Source: Acridotheres tristis (taxonomy: Eukaryota > Chordata > Aves > Passeriformes > Sturnidae). Taken from it: a stretch of DNA of 64,000 bases. The DNA is taken from the NCBI GenBank assembly GCA_037013685.1, contig CM072886.1, positions 2,232,001-2,296,000 on the forward strand, written 5' to 3'. The notes beneath the pieces were generated by a model. The model ran no database searches. It saw only the letters and a list, made by a program, of their open reading frames with translations, and was not told where the DNA came from. Position numbers and translations under genes: made by a program. Within the stretch, counting starts at the first letter, position 1; each line of letters opens with the position of its first letter. Shown here piece after piece: positions 22,608-34,745 of the stretch.

Positions 22608-24521
22608 AAATTTCCCTCCCAGACAAGGCAGCTTGCATTTCAAACAGAGATTCACTCCTCGACAGGAGATGGCTTCCAGGCAGGACTTTTTTTCCATCTG
22701 ACATTGGTGAAGAGAATTCCTGGAAATCAGGAAATGGAGCTGGATTTTCCACCCAGCATTCCCATTGTGTTGATCTTCATCTGGATAACCAAGTTCTGCA
22801 AAGGGATCTGCATCAATGACAACAATTTAACTAATTTTAAAAGAGAAGCTCATTAATTTATTCAGGAAATACCTTCTTTTCACCACTGGTTCCCTAAATA
22901 TTTTAGAAAACATGATCTGCAAAGTCTTTCTGATATATGGTTGAGATTCAATGAATTACAATAAATTATCTTCAAATGAAAATCTTGCAAACATAAGACA
23001 CAGCTCATTAACATTCAACACAAATCTCTTCTTCCAGTAAAAATCTGGATTCCCATCTAGTTACAATTCTGTTTCTGCATTTAATGGGTTGAAGGGTAAT
23101 TAGTGTGGGGTGGGAGAAGCTGCATTCAGGCCCAGCATTCTGAACCATCTCCCAATATCTGCAGGTGCCTGTTTCCTGCCATTTACTTACTGAAAGCCCT
23201 GTAAATTCATCTTTTAAAACACCAGGGGAAGCAGCACCCTGAAATATGTGTTCTGATTAGCTTTTACAATTAATAAAGACATTTCCACAGTTTAAACTCA
23301 TTTATGCCAAACACAGCTATGGGTCAGATTCAGAAAGGTATTTATTTTTCATTTAATAACCACAAAGATCTTAAGTTTAAAGTGAAGTAAAAATGCATGC
23401 AAGTAAAAATAAAAGAAAAAAATATTTTATTTCATCTTTCAGGGGCAAGTTAAGTATTTAAGAGGTTTAGACAATGCCTTTGTTAACATGCTTTAACTTT
23501 TGGTCAGGCTTGGATTGATCAGGGGGTTGGAGTAGATAATTATTGTAGGTACATTCAAATATTTCTATTCTATTCTCTCCTATTTTTATGTCTCATTCTT
23601 ACCTGGTTAGCACTGACCTCTGGCAACTTAATCTATAAAATAAAGGTATTTACTGACCTGGGATGTGTTTGTGTGTGTGTAGAATGTGTTTGAATATGGG
23701 GTAAAAACTCAATTCTACAGGAAATCTTGACATAAAGGCAAGTCTTGGTCACTAATATGATGTCATGCAGTATTTTCTCTATGCTAAAAATAGTCAGAAA
23801 GTGACAGCCACTGTTTATCATTTCAGCCTGTCCATTGCTTTCCAGAAAGTGCTACTTTAGTTCTAGTATTAATCCATTTTCATAAAATGTAGAACAACAT
23901 TTACACAATCTCCTCTGATGTCTGCATTTATGTTTAAAAGAGAATAGTCAATAAAAACGAATTTAATAAGTTGATTCAATAATTCGAAATTCTGCTTAGA
24001 TAAAGCAGTGAACACATGAGCCACATGTCATTCATTACATTTTCCCACACTTTTGCATCCTGCTCTGAACAATTCGATGTGCTCAAGTAGATATTTATTT
24101 GTGATTTCTTTATCACATCTCAATATAAGGTGTGAGATCATAGTAATAGCACAAAACTCTTATGGGAGTTTCACTGAGTGGAGAACAAAAGAGAAATGTG
24201 GGATCTGTGCCCACACGGGGAATGCCTTGGCAGAGGTGGGGCAAAGACCTTTTTATGTATGAGTGATGGGCTCAGACTTCTTTACTCTCTGAAATACAGG
24301 GATATTCAAACTTGCAGAGAACAAAACCCAGTAAAAGTGCAGTGTCCTCAGGTGTGCTGCAGGAGAGAAATGGAAATGTAAAAGGAACTGATCAAGTTGA
24401 TGGGAACAGGGCTGGTGGTGCTCTGGGAGTGACTGAGGGCCACTGGGGTCCATCCAGAAACCTGTGCACTCCCCACTCATTCTGCAGGAAAAAGAAATGT
24501 TTTTCGTGTAGAGAGACTATA
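22608..24521. other. Unassigned AT-rich non-coding DNA
   Basis: No gene or transposable element is recognised. A short GT run occurs near 23668-23681. Most of the stretch is AT-rich, and its open frames show no coding signature. Confidence 0.5.
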
Positions 24522-24652
24522 GAAAAGAGAAGAGAAGAGAAGAGAAGAGAAGAGAAGAGAAGAGAAGAGAAGAGAAGAGAAGAGAAGAGAAGAGAAGAGA
24601 AGAGAAGAGAAGAGAAGAGAAGAGAAGAGAAGAGAAGAGAAGAGAAGAGAAG
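24522..24652. repeat. (AGAGA)n / (TCTCT)n pentanucleotide array
   Basis: About 130 bp is a near-perfect pentamer array of pure purine on the plus strand, with a slightly irregular start ('agaaaagaga'). As with the CCCTT array, it creates spurious open frames on both strands (Arg/Glu-rich on plus, Leu/Ser/Phe-rich on minus). A homopurine mirror repeat of this length can form triplex DNA. Confidence 0.96.
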
Positions 24653-24925
24653 GAAATGGTGGACACCTGTTCACAGGATGATTCAGTCTCCTGTCATCAG
24701 CACAAGCACAGCCCTCTCCTAAGTTGCTCAAGCTCCATCCTGAAAGGAGTTAACACTTTCACTGAAAATTTGATAATTTAATCCATGTGCTGTCCCTGAA
24801 CTTCATCCCTTCCTGATGCCTAAGACTACTGACTAAATGGCAGACAAATGTAGAAAAGCAGTGAAGTTCACTCTAGTTGGAAGGATGTAAATGTTTTGTA
24901 GTGGTTACTCACAGATGAGGCCGTC
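24653..24925. other. Unassigned non-coding DNA
   Basis: No feature is recognised between the pentamer array and the conserved-looking block that follows. Confidence 0.5.
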
Positions 24926-25400
24926 CTTGACCCCGAGAGTTTGAGAGGAGTGCATTGAAATCCATTTTACATCCACAGCATTTAAATGCATGGGAGTTGT
25001 TTCTCTCCTTTTGTAAGCAAGCACTGCCTCTGTGTCACAGCTTTCTTTCAGCTGGGTTCATTCTCCTAATGAAGAGGAAAAGGATGGACAAAGCACATAT
25101 TTCAATTTAAAACTCTCCCCGCAGAGTCCATTCATTCAGGTGTGCTATAACATAAAACCCCATTCACATCACTCCCTCATTTTAACTTGCTGATGCATCC
25201 TGTGGGTCATCGTGCTGAATTTCATTTCTTAGGATTTTGAACTCTTGAAAGGAAACGTTTCACAGCAGCACCTCAGCATTTGCGTTGTGGTATGAGCATT
25301 GTGAGCACGAAATGTGAATCATGTTCCTTCCTTTCACACTCCAGTGCATGTGTCACAGCAAAAGTGAAGGTTAAAGTTATCTTTCCTGAGCTCTAAGCAC
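24926..25400. other. Candidate conserved non-coding element
   Basis: There is no repeat signature or coding frame. The block is motif-dense, with phrases such as 'cacagcatttaaatgcatgg', 'catcctgtgggtcatcgtg' and 'cagcatttgcgttgtgg', and it keeps several CpGs in AT-rich surroundings. This is suggestive only and needs alignment with other birds and reptiles. Confidence 0.25.
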
Positions 25401-26154
25401 ACTCAGACAATGAACAGAAGAAGGAATCTAACAACCTTCACCCACTTTCAATATAAACCATCCAGCTAAAACTCAGAGGATGCAAAGGAACTCAGTTCAA
25501 TGGGTTACAGCTCTGTCTTTATGAAAGTATTATTTTTAAAGCAAAGAAAAGGAGACTTTCAGATTTCTCATGTGTGGAACACATCCTGGCACCAGAAAAT
25601 GCAGAGCCTACAAGGAGGAGACACAGGACCAGGTCAAGGAGTAGTGCTGGAACTAATCCCACGACCCAAAGATGCATCCTCCAAATCCAGCAATCAGTGT
25701 CCTGCACAACCTGTCCCCATCTCAGCCTGTTTTCTGCGTGATAAAAAAATCCCAACAGTTTTCCCCTAGCAACTTTGAGGAGTTAAATGCTTGCAAGGCT
25801 CTGCCACTCTGAATGTGGCCTGATTTTCTAGTGGAACCCATGTAGATGTACAGAAAATATTTTCACTTGGCCCTGTTGCCCCTCAGTATAGTTTGTCTTC
25901 TTTTCCATTTTCTACGTGCTGTGGACTATGCTGTCTTTTCAGAATTTCCTTTTCTCTTTCTCTGACTAAAATCTAGTGAGTAAAACATGAAGTTATAGAA
26001 GTCTGCTTGGAGTCTTCCCCAGGCATTTGTGAAGAGTTTGCTTCCTGCTGGTTCTCATTCATGGCTGAGTCTGCTGAAGTTATTTAGCATAGCTGGGCTT
26101 TGCCATTCACTTCTATTTCACTGGTGGTTTTGGTCAGGATGAAAGGATTTTGAA
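25401..26154. other. Unassigned non-coding DNA
   Basis: Open frames lie on both strands at 25500-25769, overlapping and without codon bias. No repeat is recognised. Confidence 0.5.
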
Positions 26155-26460
26155 GTATAGAATGGTTTGGGTTGAAGAGGATCTTAAAAATCATCCCATT
26201 CCACCCCCTGCCATGGGCAGGGACAACTTCCACTGTCCCAGGCTGCTCCAAGCCTCATCCAACCTGGCCTTGGACACTTCCAGGGATCCAGGGGCAGCCA
26301 CAGCTTCTCTGGGCACCCTGTGCCAGGGCCTCAGCACCCTCACAGGGAAGGATTCCTTCCCAATATCCCAATTAAACATTCCCTCTGTCATTTTATAACC
26401 ATTTCCCCCTTGTCCTACCCACACAGTAACGCTTTCCACAAGAACTCCCTCTGCCTACAA
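26155..26460 (-). mobile_element. CR1 LINE, 5'-truncated
   Basis: The plus strand begins 'agtatagaatggtttgggtt' and passes through 'ccatgggcagggacaac', 'cacttccagggatccagggg', 'cagcttctctgggcaccct' and 'ccttcccaatatcccaat'. On the minus strand an 82-codon open frame with the words 'VPREAVAAPGSLEVSKARLD' is a remnant of the C-terminal end of the CR1 reverse transcriptase. It is among the less decayed copies in the window. Confidence 0.94.
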
Positions 26461-28510
26461 ATGTTATCCTGAATGTCAGGATAAAAACCAGCTTGAAGTG
26501 CTTTTCTGTCCAGCTCCATTTCTCTGCATTGCTGCTGGGCAGTTGGACCCAGGTATGCTCAGTAAATATTGGGATGTGGACAAACACAACCAAGGGAGAT
26601 GTGTGTTGCCTTATCACCTTACTGTGGCATTTGGACCAAAACTGATCATGGCCCATGCAGAAACTGCCTGTCAGAGTCAGCAGCAGTATTGTGTGTGTAA
26701 TCTGGATGTGGTCTCTTGAAAATACCCAAATCAGCTTAGAAACCTGAATTTGGGAAGCCTGGGGGATGTGTGGTGATATTTCTGAGTTCTGCTCTAAGGG
26801 CAGGATGATCTTGCACTAATGACCTCTTCCCACAACACCAGACTTCCTCCAGGGGCCACACCAGGCACCTCCAACCAGAAAAGGGTTTCTGTTGAGTGGA
26901 GATACACAAACCTCTGATACAGCACCCTGAAGGAGGGCTGGAGAAAAACTGAGTTCAAAGAAACCAAGTCTGTAAAGGAAGGGAGGTCTCCTTTCATGAT
27001 GTGATTTCTGTGTTACCATATCTGTCTCCTTGTTGTTGTCCTGTTGTCCCTGTTTTGTGAACAACTCTGACTTTATTCTTTCCTCTGTGCAGGAGACACA
27101 GCTTCAAGTACAGATTGGTCCCTTCTGGATGTATTTGACTGTTCTGGCTACTCAGTCCTGACGAGGATTTGCAGAACATGAATGAAGACACAAATAACAC
27201 CCTCGGTTTTTCACAGGGAGTCACGATATTTTGGTGTCTGAGAGACTCCAGAGGGACACGAGTGATTCTGCAGCAGCTGCACTCAGAACCTTGGAATGTC
27301 CTTGAGAATGTTCAGCGTCCTCATATAGATGTAGTTATGGTGACAGAGAGTTTTCAAGATTAGGCATTTAAAAAGTATGAATGACAAGTATGAGAGAAAA
27401 ATTACATTAACAGAAATTTCCTCCTTTAGGCTTTGCTGCTGATCACAGGGATCAGATATGAGGATGAAATCTCACTCTGGAATAAATTGCAGCCACAGAG
27501 TGACATTTCTTAAAATCTGAGGTTGATTTCTCAGTGAGGTAAATACTTGGTATCACCTGGAAACTGGTTTGATCTTGTTCACCTCTGTGAAGAATTAAAA
27601 TGCTGAGATGAGAAAGAAGAATAGGGTTAAGAATGAATTAAAAAAATAGAAAATAAAACCAGCCAAACCCTTTTAGCACAGCTGATTTGATTTTCCTTTA
27701 AATTGGCATAGGTTTTCCTTGAAGAAGGATGAGATGGGAACATTCACTGTGATATATCTCTCTGGAAGAGCCATCCTTTACACTTTGAATGAAAATCTGC
27801 TTAATGCTAACAAGATTCAAGTCCTTCATTTATTCCCAACACACAGAGGCAGGGATCAGATTTGTAGGTCTGTGATGGTTTTATTTGTAGACAATTTTGC
27901 CTGATGCTGGTTATCTGTGACAGCATTTGCTTGGATTGGGTTCATTCCTCTTGTCGTGATTACACATGTGACATGTGTGGAGTGACACCACTAATGCCAC
28001 TGCCCTTAAATCTTCTTGTCCTTGTGTGATGCAGAATCCCTGTCCCAGCTCCCAGCTGTATAAATCTGCAGGGTTCAATCCATCAGGAGCACATTTGATG
28101 CAGCCACTGAGCAGTCACAGTGTTGTAGGCAGTGACAAATGAAGCAAACACGCTGTCACCAAGCACCACTGAGGCAGCCCTGCACCTTTAGGTGTGCAAT
28201 GACTTTCTCTGCAATGTTCCCCTCTATTACACTCCAAAATCTCAAACAGCTCTCTTGGCCTCCATCCTGTCACTCCAGGTCAGCACCCGTGCATGGATCC
28301 ATGCAGGGATGTTGCTCCACTTGAGGCAGCAGATTGGAAAGCACTTCTTGCTTTTCTATTCTGTTTTTACTGCATAAAGGTCTTTCTTAAGAAAATATTT
28401 GGGTTCTTTCAACACAGCACTACAGATGGTGCAGCTGGTGATTTTTAAGGGATGAAGCCATCTGTGAATGAAGGTCCATGTAGATTCCAGGAAGTGGTAA
28501 GCATTTAAAA
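26461..28510. other. Unassigned non-coding DNA
   Basis: No repeat family or gene is recognised. Open frames of 60-82 codons on both strands show no coding bias. A moderately GC-rich, CpG-poor part lies near 27960-28330. Confidence 0.5.
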
Positions 28511-28625
28511 TCCTAGAATCATAGAAAAATTAAGGTTGGAAAGACCTCCAAGTATCACCCACTAAGCCAATCACTAAACTTTGACATTGTCACCCATCCC
28601 CACTGGGATTCACAACCCTGATGAC
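28511..28625 (-). mobile_element. CR1 LINE, distinct older subfamily
   Basis: The block 'agaatcatagaaaaattaa' followed by 'ggttggaaagacctccaagt' is the complement of a CR1 3' end. It differs from the 'gaatggtttgggttggaagg' type that dominates the window, so it belongs to another subfamily. The right edge fades gradually into unrecognised sequence. Confidence 0.75.
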
Positions 28626-29589
28626 AGAGTTTGGCTCCAGGTCTCCAAGCTGAGCCTGTTCAATTTTTCTCTAAGATGTTTATTGGTGTCTTTATCTCCA
28701 AAGGATCATATTGACAGGAAAATTCAGAATTCAGGTCATACACAGGGGCTGAGCTCCTGAGTGTTTGAGATTTTTGAGTTCATCAAGACAAAGATATCTT
28801 TTTCTTCTGAGAATTCTGTCAGGTCTGGGTTGATGGATGTATTTCATTTAATTGTCACTTGGAGGACTTTGTATTGTGTAATTTATTTCTTCTAAAAGTG
28901 AAGAGAGGTTCCTTGCACTCTTTTTTTTGCTATAAACTTAATGTTTGCTTGCAAGGACTGCTCCAAAATAACTCCAGTGTGCAGGAGTTTTCTTTACTAC
29001 ACACCAGATCTCTAATGGGGAAAATCTATTAGAAACTCAGCAATGCTTTCTTATGTTCCAAACTCCCTCTTCAGGAATTCCTGACATTCCTGACACTTGT
29101 GCTGAGCTGCCAGCTCACACTGTCAGTGCCTGAAGGTCCCAGTGCTGAACATCCCTAAGTATTTCTGCTGGTGCCTTTTAAGGCTCAGACTGAGGCGTGG
29201 TACCACAGGAACATCCTGATTCAAGTTTCCCTTCTTAGCTGGGCAATGGTGAAATGAAAGGCAAAAATTGAAGATATAGAGGTATTTTTGCCTTTTTTGT
29301 TCCCTGCTCTCTTCCATAGCTCTTAGGTTACATGTTAATTTAAAGACTTTTAATGATAAAGCTCTATACATTTTCCATACAGTTTCCATGTGAAATATGA
29401 CAAAAGTAGAATATTTATGAATGAAAACACTAACAATTCAGTTCTTCCTATCTCCCATCAGCTTGGATTCACCTCCTAAGGAGCAAAGAGAAGCAAATAA
29501 GGCAGCGGTTTTGGGTGGAAAAGAGCCTTGATTCTCAGCACGCAGGGGCTCCTCCAGTTCTCAACGCTCTTCTCCCTGAGTTGCTGCCT
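28626..29589. other. Unassigned non-coding DNA
   Basis: Nothing is recognised in this AT-rich stretch. Part of the left end may be decayed CR1. Confidence 0.5.
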
Positions 29590-29990
29590 GTTTTATGGAG
29601 CTCACATATAAATGGTTCTTTTCCCTCCTCCAAATTAAAATGAATTTCACACCAGTCAGGTTTCATTACTTTGTTTATCCTTCCAAAACACTCGTGTATC
29701 TCAAACTCACAAAACATGTCCGATTTTGTTTGCAGATGGTTTTTACCTCCCATGAAATAACCAAGAGAACATTCGGTTTGATTGCACTCATTTATTTGCC
29801 TATTAATCTGTTTGTAGCTGTAATAAGAAAGCAAATTATTTCCACTGTATATTTTATTTATGGGATTTGTCTGAAGATTAAACTGCAGAGCTTGATTCAA
29901 ATGCTAGAAATTATGGAGCTGTGGCATCCAAGGACCTAATTGGAAGCATTGTGTAGAGGATTTGCGAGCTGCAGAATTTGCATGCAGAGT
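29590..29990. other. Candidate conserved non-coding element, open on both strands
   Basis: About 350 bp lacks stops in one frame on each strand (114 codons plus, 121 codons minus). It carries no repeat signature and contains AT-rich homeodomain-like words, 'attatttccactgtatatt' and 'atttgcatgcagag'. Neither translated product resembles a known protein, and neither shows third-position bias. The shortage of stops is more likely compositional. Confidence 0.25.
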
Positions 29991-30149
29991 CAGATGAAGA
30001 ATCTAAACTTTCTGCTCCTCCTCTCATTGCATTCCAAATTAGGGATTGCTCAAATCCACACAGAACACCTTTGCCCACCCTGATCTAAGTCCTTGTTAAT
30101 CCCAACGCAGTTGGGATCCATCAGAAATGGAGATGTGGGGAAAGGGGTG
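29991..30149. other. Unassigned non-coding DNA, possibly the CR1 5' edge
   Basis: This short stretch lies before a plus-strand CR1 copy. The part from about 30110 may already belong to that element. Confidence 0.45.
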
Positions 30150-30578
30150 GGAGGGACGGAACATTATGAGGAAAGTCTGGGAGAGCCGGGGGTGTTCCCC
30201 TGGAGAGGAGAAGGCTCCAGGGAGAGCTCAGAGCCCCTTGCAGGGCCTGAAGGGGCTCCAGGAGAGCTGGAGAGGGACTGGGGACAAGGGATGGAGTGAT
30301 AGGACAAGAGACAGTGGTTTAAACTGCAGGAGAGTTGATTTAGATGAGGTAAAAGGGCGAATTTTTCTACTTTAGGTGGTAAAACAGTGAAATGTTGTCC
30401 AGAGAGGTGGTGGATGCTCCATCCCTGGAAACACTGAAGGTCAGGTTGGACAAGGCTCTGAGCTACCTGATCTAGTGGAAGATGTTCCTGCTTATGGCAG
30501 GGGAGTTGGACTGGGTGACTTTTACTGTCCCTGCCAACACAAACCATTCTAGAACTCCATGTTTCTGTGATTCCAAAC
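30150..30578 (+). mobile_element. CR1 LINE, 5'-truncated, longer copy
   Basis: In plus orientation the sequence runs 'ctccagggagagctcagagc', 'gggctccaggagagctgg', 'ccagagaggtggtggatgc', 'gaaggtcaggttggacaagg' and 'caaaccattctagaactcc'. This is internal CR1 followed by the 3' end. It is about 430 bp and locally GC-rich compared with its surroundings. The reverse-transcriptase frame is broken by substitutions and small gaps. Confidence 0.92.
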
Positions 30579-33500
30579 TGCATTGAGTTGTCCACTGGTG
30601 TCTTTATGTGAGTGTTGGGTTTTGCTCTCTCCAGTGGGCTGGTGCCACCTGGTTCAATGGTTTATGAAACTTCCTTGCTGTCCAGGCATCTAAAGTGGGC
30701 ACAGTGGCAAAGCACCTCCAGCTTAATAATCCCAGGATTCCATAACCAGGCCCTGTTACAGTCATGGATGCAGCATCACTTTCAGGATCTCCCCTCAGAA
30801 TTTTTCAGACCAGTAGGGAAGTGTTGTTCATTCTTTCCATTAATTACAATTAATGGAATTTACCAGGTTTTGCAATTCTTTTACCTCCAGCATTTCTGAA
30901 GCTGAAAGTCCTCCTGTGTTATAGATTTCAACATTCATTGCCAACATCCTGGGAATATGTCATGGAGGAATTTTTAGGAACAGGTTATATACTGCCAGAG
31001 ATGGAAGAAAAATGAGCTTGGACTGTTAGTTTTGAAGCAATGTTCTTTTTGTGAGTGTTCCTAAGGATGCAGGCATCAGATCCATTTCATAATTGTTTCT
31101 GCGTACCTCTACGTGCAAGACACTTTTAAAAGTACTTTATTAGTATAAATGAAGGAAAAATCCTGGCTCATAGTTCACTAAAACCTCTGTCTTGATGAGT
31201 CAGTGTGTTTCTTCCTTCCACCTCCAAGCAATTATTTTGATCTATGGAACAGCCTTGATGAATCAGATGGCTCCTTTTAGTTACAGAGAAATAACTTACA
31301 AAGTTTTGAGGAAACAAATGACTTAGGCTGAATTTCTTATTAAGTACAAGAGAAAGTCTGGTAAACAGTGCTTGGCATGAGGTGCTCAGGCCCAGTGAAA
31401 CGTTTTTATTCCACTTTCCAAAGCTTTTCCCCACCACTCACACACACAAAAGTTAAACAGAAGCGAATGCAAATGAAAATTGAAGTAAAACTGCTGACCT
31501 AGATATCTGCTGCCACAGTGAAAAGGAATACCCAGTCTGAATATTAAATAATAATAACAATCAATGAAATTAAACTGTTTGCTGGGAGGATTTGTGAAGA
31601 TCTCAGCTTTAGATTGAAGCTCTAGAATTAGTACTGTGTATGGGAACAGATCATGCTCATCTTAGCCACGGGTATCAACAGCTTGTATCACAATTTTGAG
31701 GTTGTATCAGGCATTTTGGGGTTCATTTATGGAGGAAATTAAATTTTTTACATGCACTTAATTTTTAAACTCGGCCTTGTCTCTTGATGGGAAACCTGAG
31801 TTTACACACTTCCTGTGCAGATCTCCCTGTCCAGGATAGAGAGCTCAAAAATGGATTGAAGAAAACCCCCAACCTTCCATGGCCTAATTCACTCAGTCTA
31901 TTTTAGACACTTACTTTAGGACCTGTACACCTCTGAACATCCTGATTAGATTTCCTTAACCTGAAAGGCAGCCTAGGAGGCAATCCACATTTCTATTTAG
32001 GCAGATCAATCCCATGCTGTTGTTGCTTCTCTTTTTTTGTGCTCTTTTATTTGGCACTGGTTGTTACATAATTTTTTTATTTTTTTTAATTAGATATGAG
32101 GTGGAAACAAACCTTTGGCTTCTGGGTTTGCACAGCCCTTCAGGACCAAAATAGCAAACCTTTGAGCCTGGAGTCCAGAGTTTGGAGGCAGTGGTGCCTC
32201 TTTGGATGCAGATTGGTTAATTGAGGGTAAAGTCTCATCTTGCCCAGTTTCAGTAACGCCTCAGTGAAAGCTTCAGCTAAAGGTCACACACACTCCCGTC
32301 CTGTGCTCTGCGTTCCTGGGATTGTGCTGCTGCTGGGATCTTCTGTTTTAGACTCTAGGTGGGTAAATCTTTCAGCACATTCCACTTTCTGCTGGAGTGA
32401 CTCCTCTTGGCATTCAGGTGGAAGTGGGGAGGAACCTGCACTGGGCATCATTCACCCAGAACACATTTCCCAAGTGTAAACTTTGCTTTCACAGCAAGAA
32501 AAGCAGAACGTAAAATGAGCAGAGAAGGCTGAACCTGCTTTCCTGAAATCCCTTTCTTCCCCAGAATAGCCACAGAAACGTTTCAGAAGAGGAAATTGCT
32601 GCCTCATTTTCTGGACAGTCTGAAAATCCTCTCTCCCAAGTATTGCTGGCAAGGCAATAAATAAAAATAGCAAAAAAATAAAAAAAAAAATCTCGAAGCT
32701 CCAGGTCTTTTTGCCTGTGTTTGTGTGTGCTCCTTGTACAATCAGAAGATCACCAGGTCCTGTTTGGGACAGCCCAGGGTGGGTGTCTCACCTCCCAGTG
32801 CTCCACCAGTGACATCTACTGGTAACCACCACCCTGGGCATCCCAGACTGGTGGGACCATGCAGTGGGACCTGACATGGTCCAGGCACCGGAGAACCACC
32901 ACTGCTGGGAAGAGCAGCCATGAGAAGGCTTGGCTCAGTTATGAAACCTTCCACATTCTTCAGGCCAGCACCATCCCTGGCTCATGGCCAAATTATGATT
33001 TTCATTACTGATTAATACTCACAAGGGCATAACGCACATATGGGAACAACTGCCTTGATGAATGTCAAATAAATCTGATTTAGTGCTGTAGTGCCTCTTG
33101 AGTAAGTGGAGTTTTGGGATCAGCCCCATCTTTAGCTCCACTGGTTTATTTTATTTATTCTCTGAGTTAAAGCTATTGTGCAAGTTGGTATTTTTATGAC
33201 TCTTGCAAAACGGGAAAAATTGTCTACTGGTTTGAGCCCACGATAACCATGTGAACACTGAATGAAATACATCCTGCTATTCAATCAGCTGTCACAATTT
33301 CCAAAATATTCCCATCCCTAACTTCCAGGGAGTGCATGCTAAGCCATAACCATGGGATTGGCAAACACCTACAGAAACCACAAACAATAGCCCTGAAAAG
33401 AGGAATTTCTGAGTGTTTCCATGCAGTGATGTTTTATATTTGGCCTCTGGTACAACACATCTGTGAGTTTAACTTGTCATTCCTGAACTTCAATCATCAT

Positions 33501-33913
33501 TAGCATTTGGTTGAATTCCCTCCTCCAAAACAAATAAGAAACAAATGACAAACATCGAGCTGAATTCTAAAGTTCAGCCACGGCTGTGCCCTTTAGCATT
33601 CACTGTTTGCAAACATTGCTCAACACCCAGTCCCCGTTTGAGATGAACTGGTGGCTGTTTGTTTGAAGTCATTGAACCATGTGAGGCGGCAGAGCTTTGT
33701 AGCCTCGCAGAAATCCAAAAATAAAACCTGCTGTGTCCAACCCTGACAAGCAATGGTGCTTCTGTCTTCTGGTTTTGAACATTCTGTGCCTTGGCCAAAT
33801 AGAAGGGGTGGTTCAGTAACTGGTAGAAGACACGTTTTTACAAAATATCTTTTGGCAAAACTATTCCACTGCCCAAATCTCAATGTTTGGCTTTTGTTTG
33901 TGCAGCTCTTGGA
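30579..33913. other. Unassigned non-coding DNA
   Basis: I recognise no gene or repeat in this 3.3-kb stretch. Low-complexity T/A runs occur near 32070-32090 and A-runs near 32660-32690. A GC-richer, CpG-poor part at 32730-32960 has no element signature. Confidence 0.5.
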
Positions 33914-33946
33914 ATCAAAGAGTCACAGACTATCCTGAGTTGGAAG
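33914..33946 (-). mobile_element. CR1 LINE, 3' end, split by the gag fragment
   Basis: The bases 'agagtcacagactatcctga' and 'gttggaag' match the 3' terminus of a CR1 subfamily read backwards. The expected continuation, 'ggacccacaaggatca', is missing here but appears 521 bp away at 34468, so one CR1 copy has been interrupted. Confidence 0.75.
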
Positions 33947-34467
33947 TGGTTTAGGCTCTCCATACTTCAAGCAACTATTAAAAGACACCTTCAATAATTA
34001 TAATTTGGTACCTTATGACTGCAAATATATTACCATGACAATTTTAATAAATTCACAATTCATACTATGGGAAGTCAAATGGAAAAAAGCCCTCACCAAT
34101 TTAAGAAAAAATCTATGCTGTAGGTCCAAATGCAAACCTCACATTAGCACAATTAGCAAGAGAAGCTCCTCATGATAAACCAGAAGATCAAGCAGTGGTC
34201 CTGCCTCGAGAAGTAATCACAAATATCAAAGAAACAGCTCGAAAAACCATTCTACAAATCCAACCTACTGAAGTTCCAAAAGGCATTTATACAAAAGTAA
34301 AGCAAAGAGTATCTAAGCCATTCACTTCTTTCACAGCTCACCTAACTGAAGCAGTGGAAAAGCAATGCAGTAATAAAGTAGCACATCCCCATCTGCTTCG
34401 AAGCTCGGCTCTTACAAATGCCAATAAAAAATGCAAACACACAGTTAATACCTCACCTGATCCACAG
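33947..34467 (+). pseudogene. gag: Endogenous retrovirus gag (capsid) fragment, broken
   Basis: The sequence translates in two frames into capsid-like protein. From about 33969 to 34110 one frame carries the words 'INSQFILWEVKWKKAL', resembling the capsid N-terminal domain. A +1/-1 shift occurs near 34095-34120. From 34120 another frame carries 'VGPNANLTLAQLAR' and then a major-homology-region-like segment at about 34292-34350, followed by 'NANKKC'. Gag capsid proteins form the virion core. The homology region keeps its Q, F and L landmarks, but its usual G, E and R are replaced by R, K and H. No LTR, protease, polymerase or envelope sequence adjoins it. It most resembles beta-type (class II) avian elements. 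It is non-functional. Confidence 0.75.
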
Positions 34468-34745
34468 GGACCCACAAGGATCAGCAATTCCATCTCCTGG
34501 CCCTGCACAGACACCCCAGCAATCCCTCCCTGTGCATCCCTGGGAGCTTTGTCCAATCATTCCTGGAGCTCTGGCAGCCTCAGATGGGGCTGTGCCCATT
34601 CCCTGGGGAGCCTGGGCAGTGCCCTCCACCCTCTGGGGAAGAACCTTTTCCTGATTTCTGACCTAAACCTCCCCTGGAATTGCTTCAAGCCATTCCCTCA
34701 TGTCCCATCACTGATCATCAAAAACAGATGTTTTTCTTTTTTCTA
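34468..34745 (-). mobile_element. CR1 LINE, remainder of the split copy
   Basis: The sequence resumes with 'ggacccacaaggatcagc', then 'ctcctggccctgcacagac', 'cctggggagcctgggcagtg', 'ctctggggaagaaccttttc' and 'gacctaaacctcccctgg'. This is internal CR1 sequence read backwards, collinear with the 3' end at 33914-33946. The open frame that runs from gag into this segment is a chimaera of the two elements, not a gene. Confidence 0.85.

Noticed and set aside
24312..24731. 136-codon plus-strand and 84-codon minus-strand frames
   Set aside because: Both depend on the AGAGA array for most of their length; the flanking residues match nothing recognisable.
29535..29939. Facing 114- and 121-codon frames taken as a gene
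   Set aside because: Both strands are open with no third-position bias. I kept the region only as a weak conserved-element candidate.
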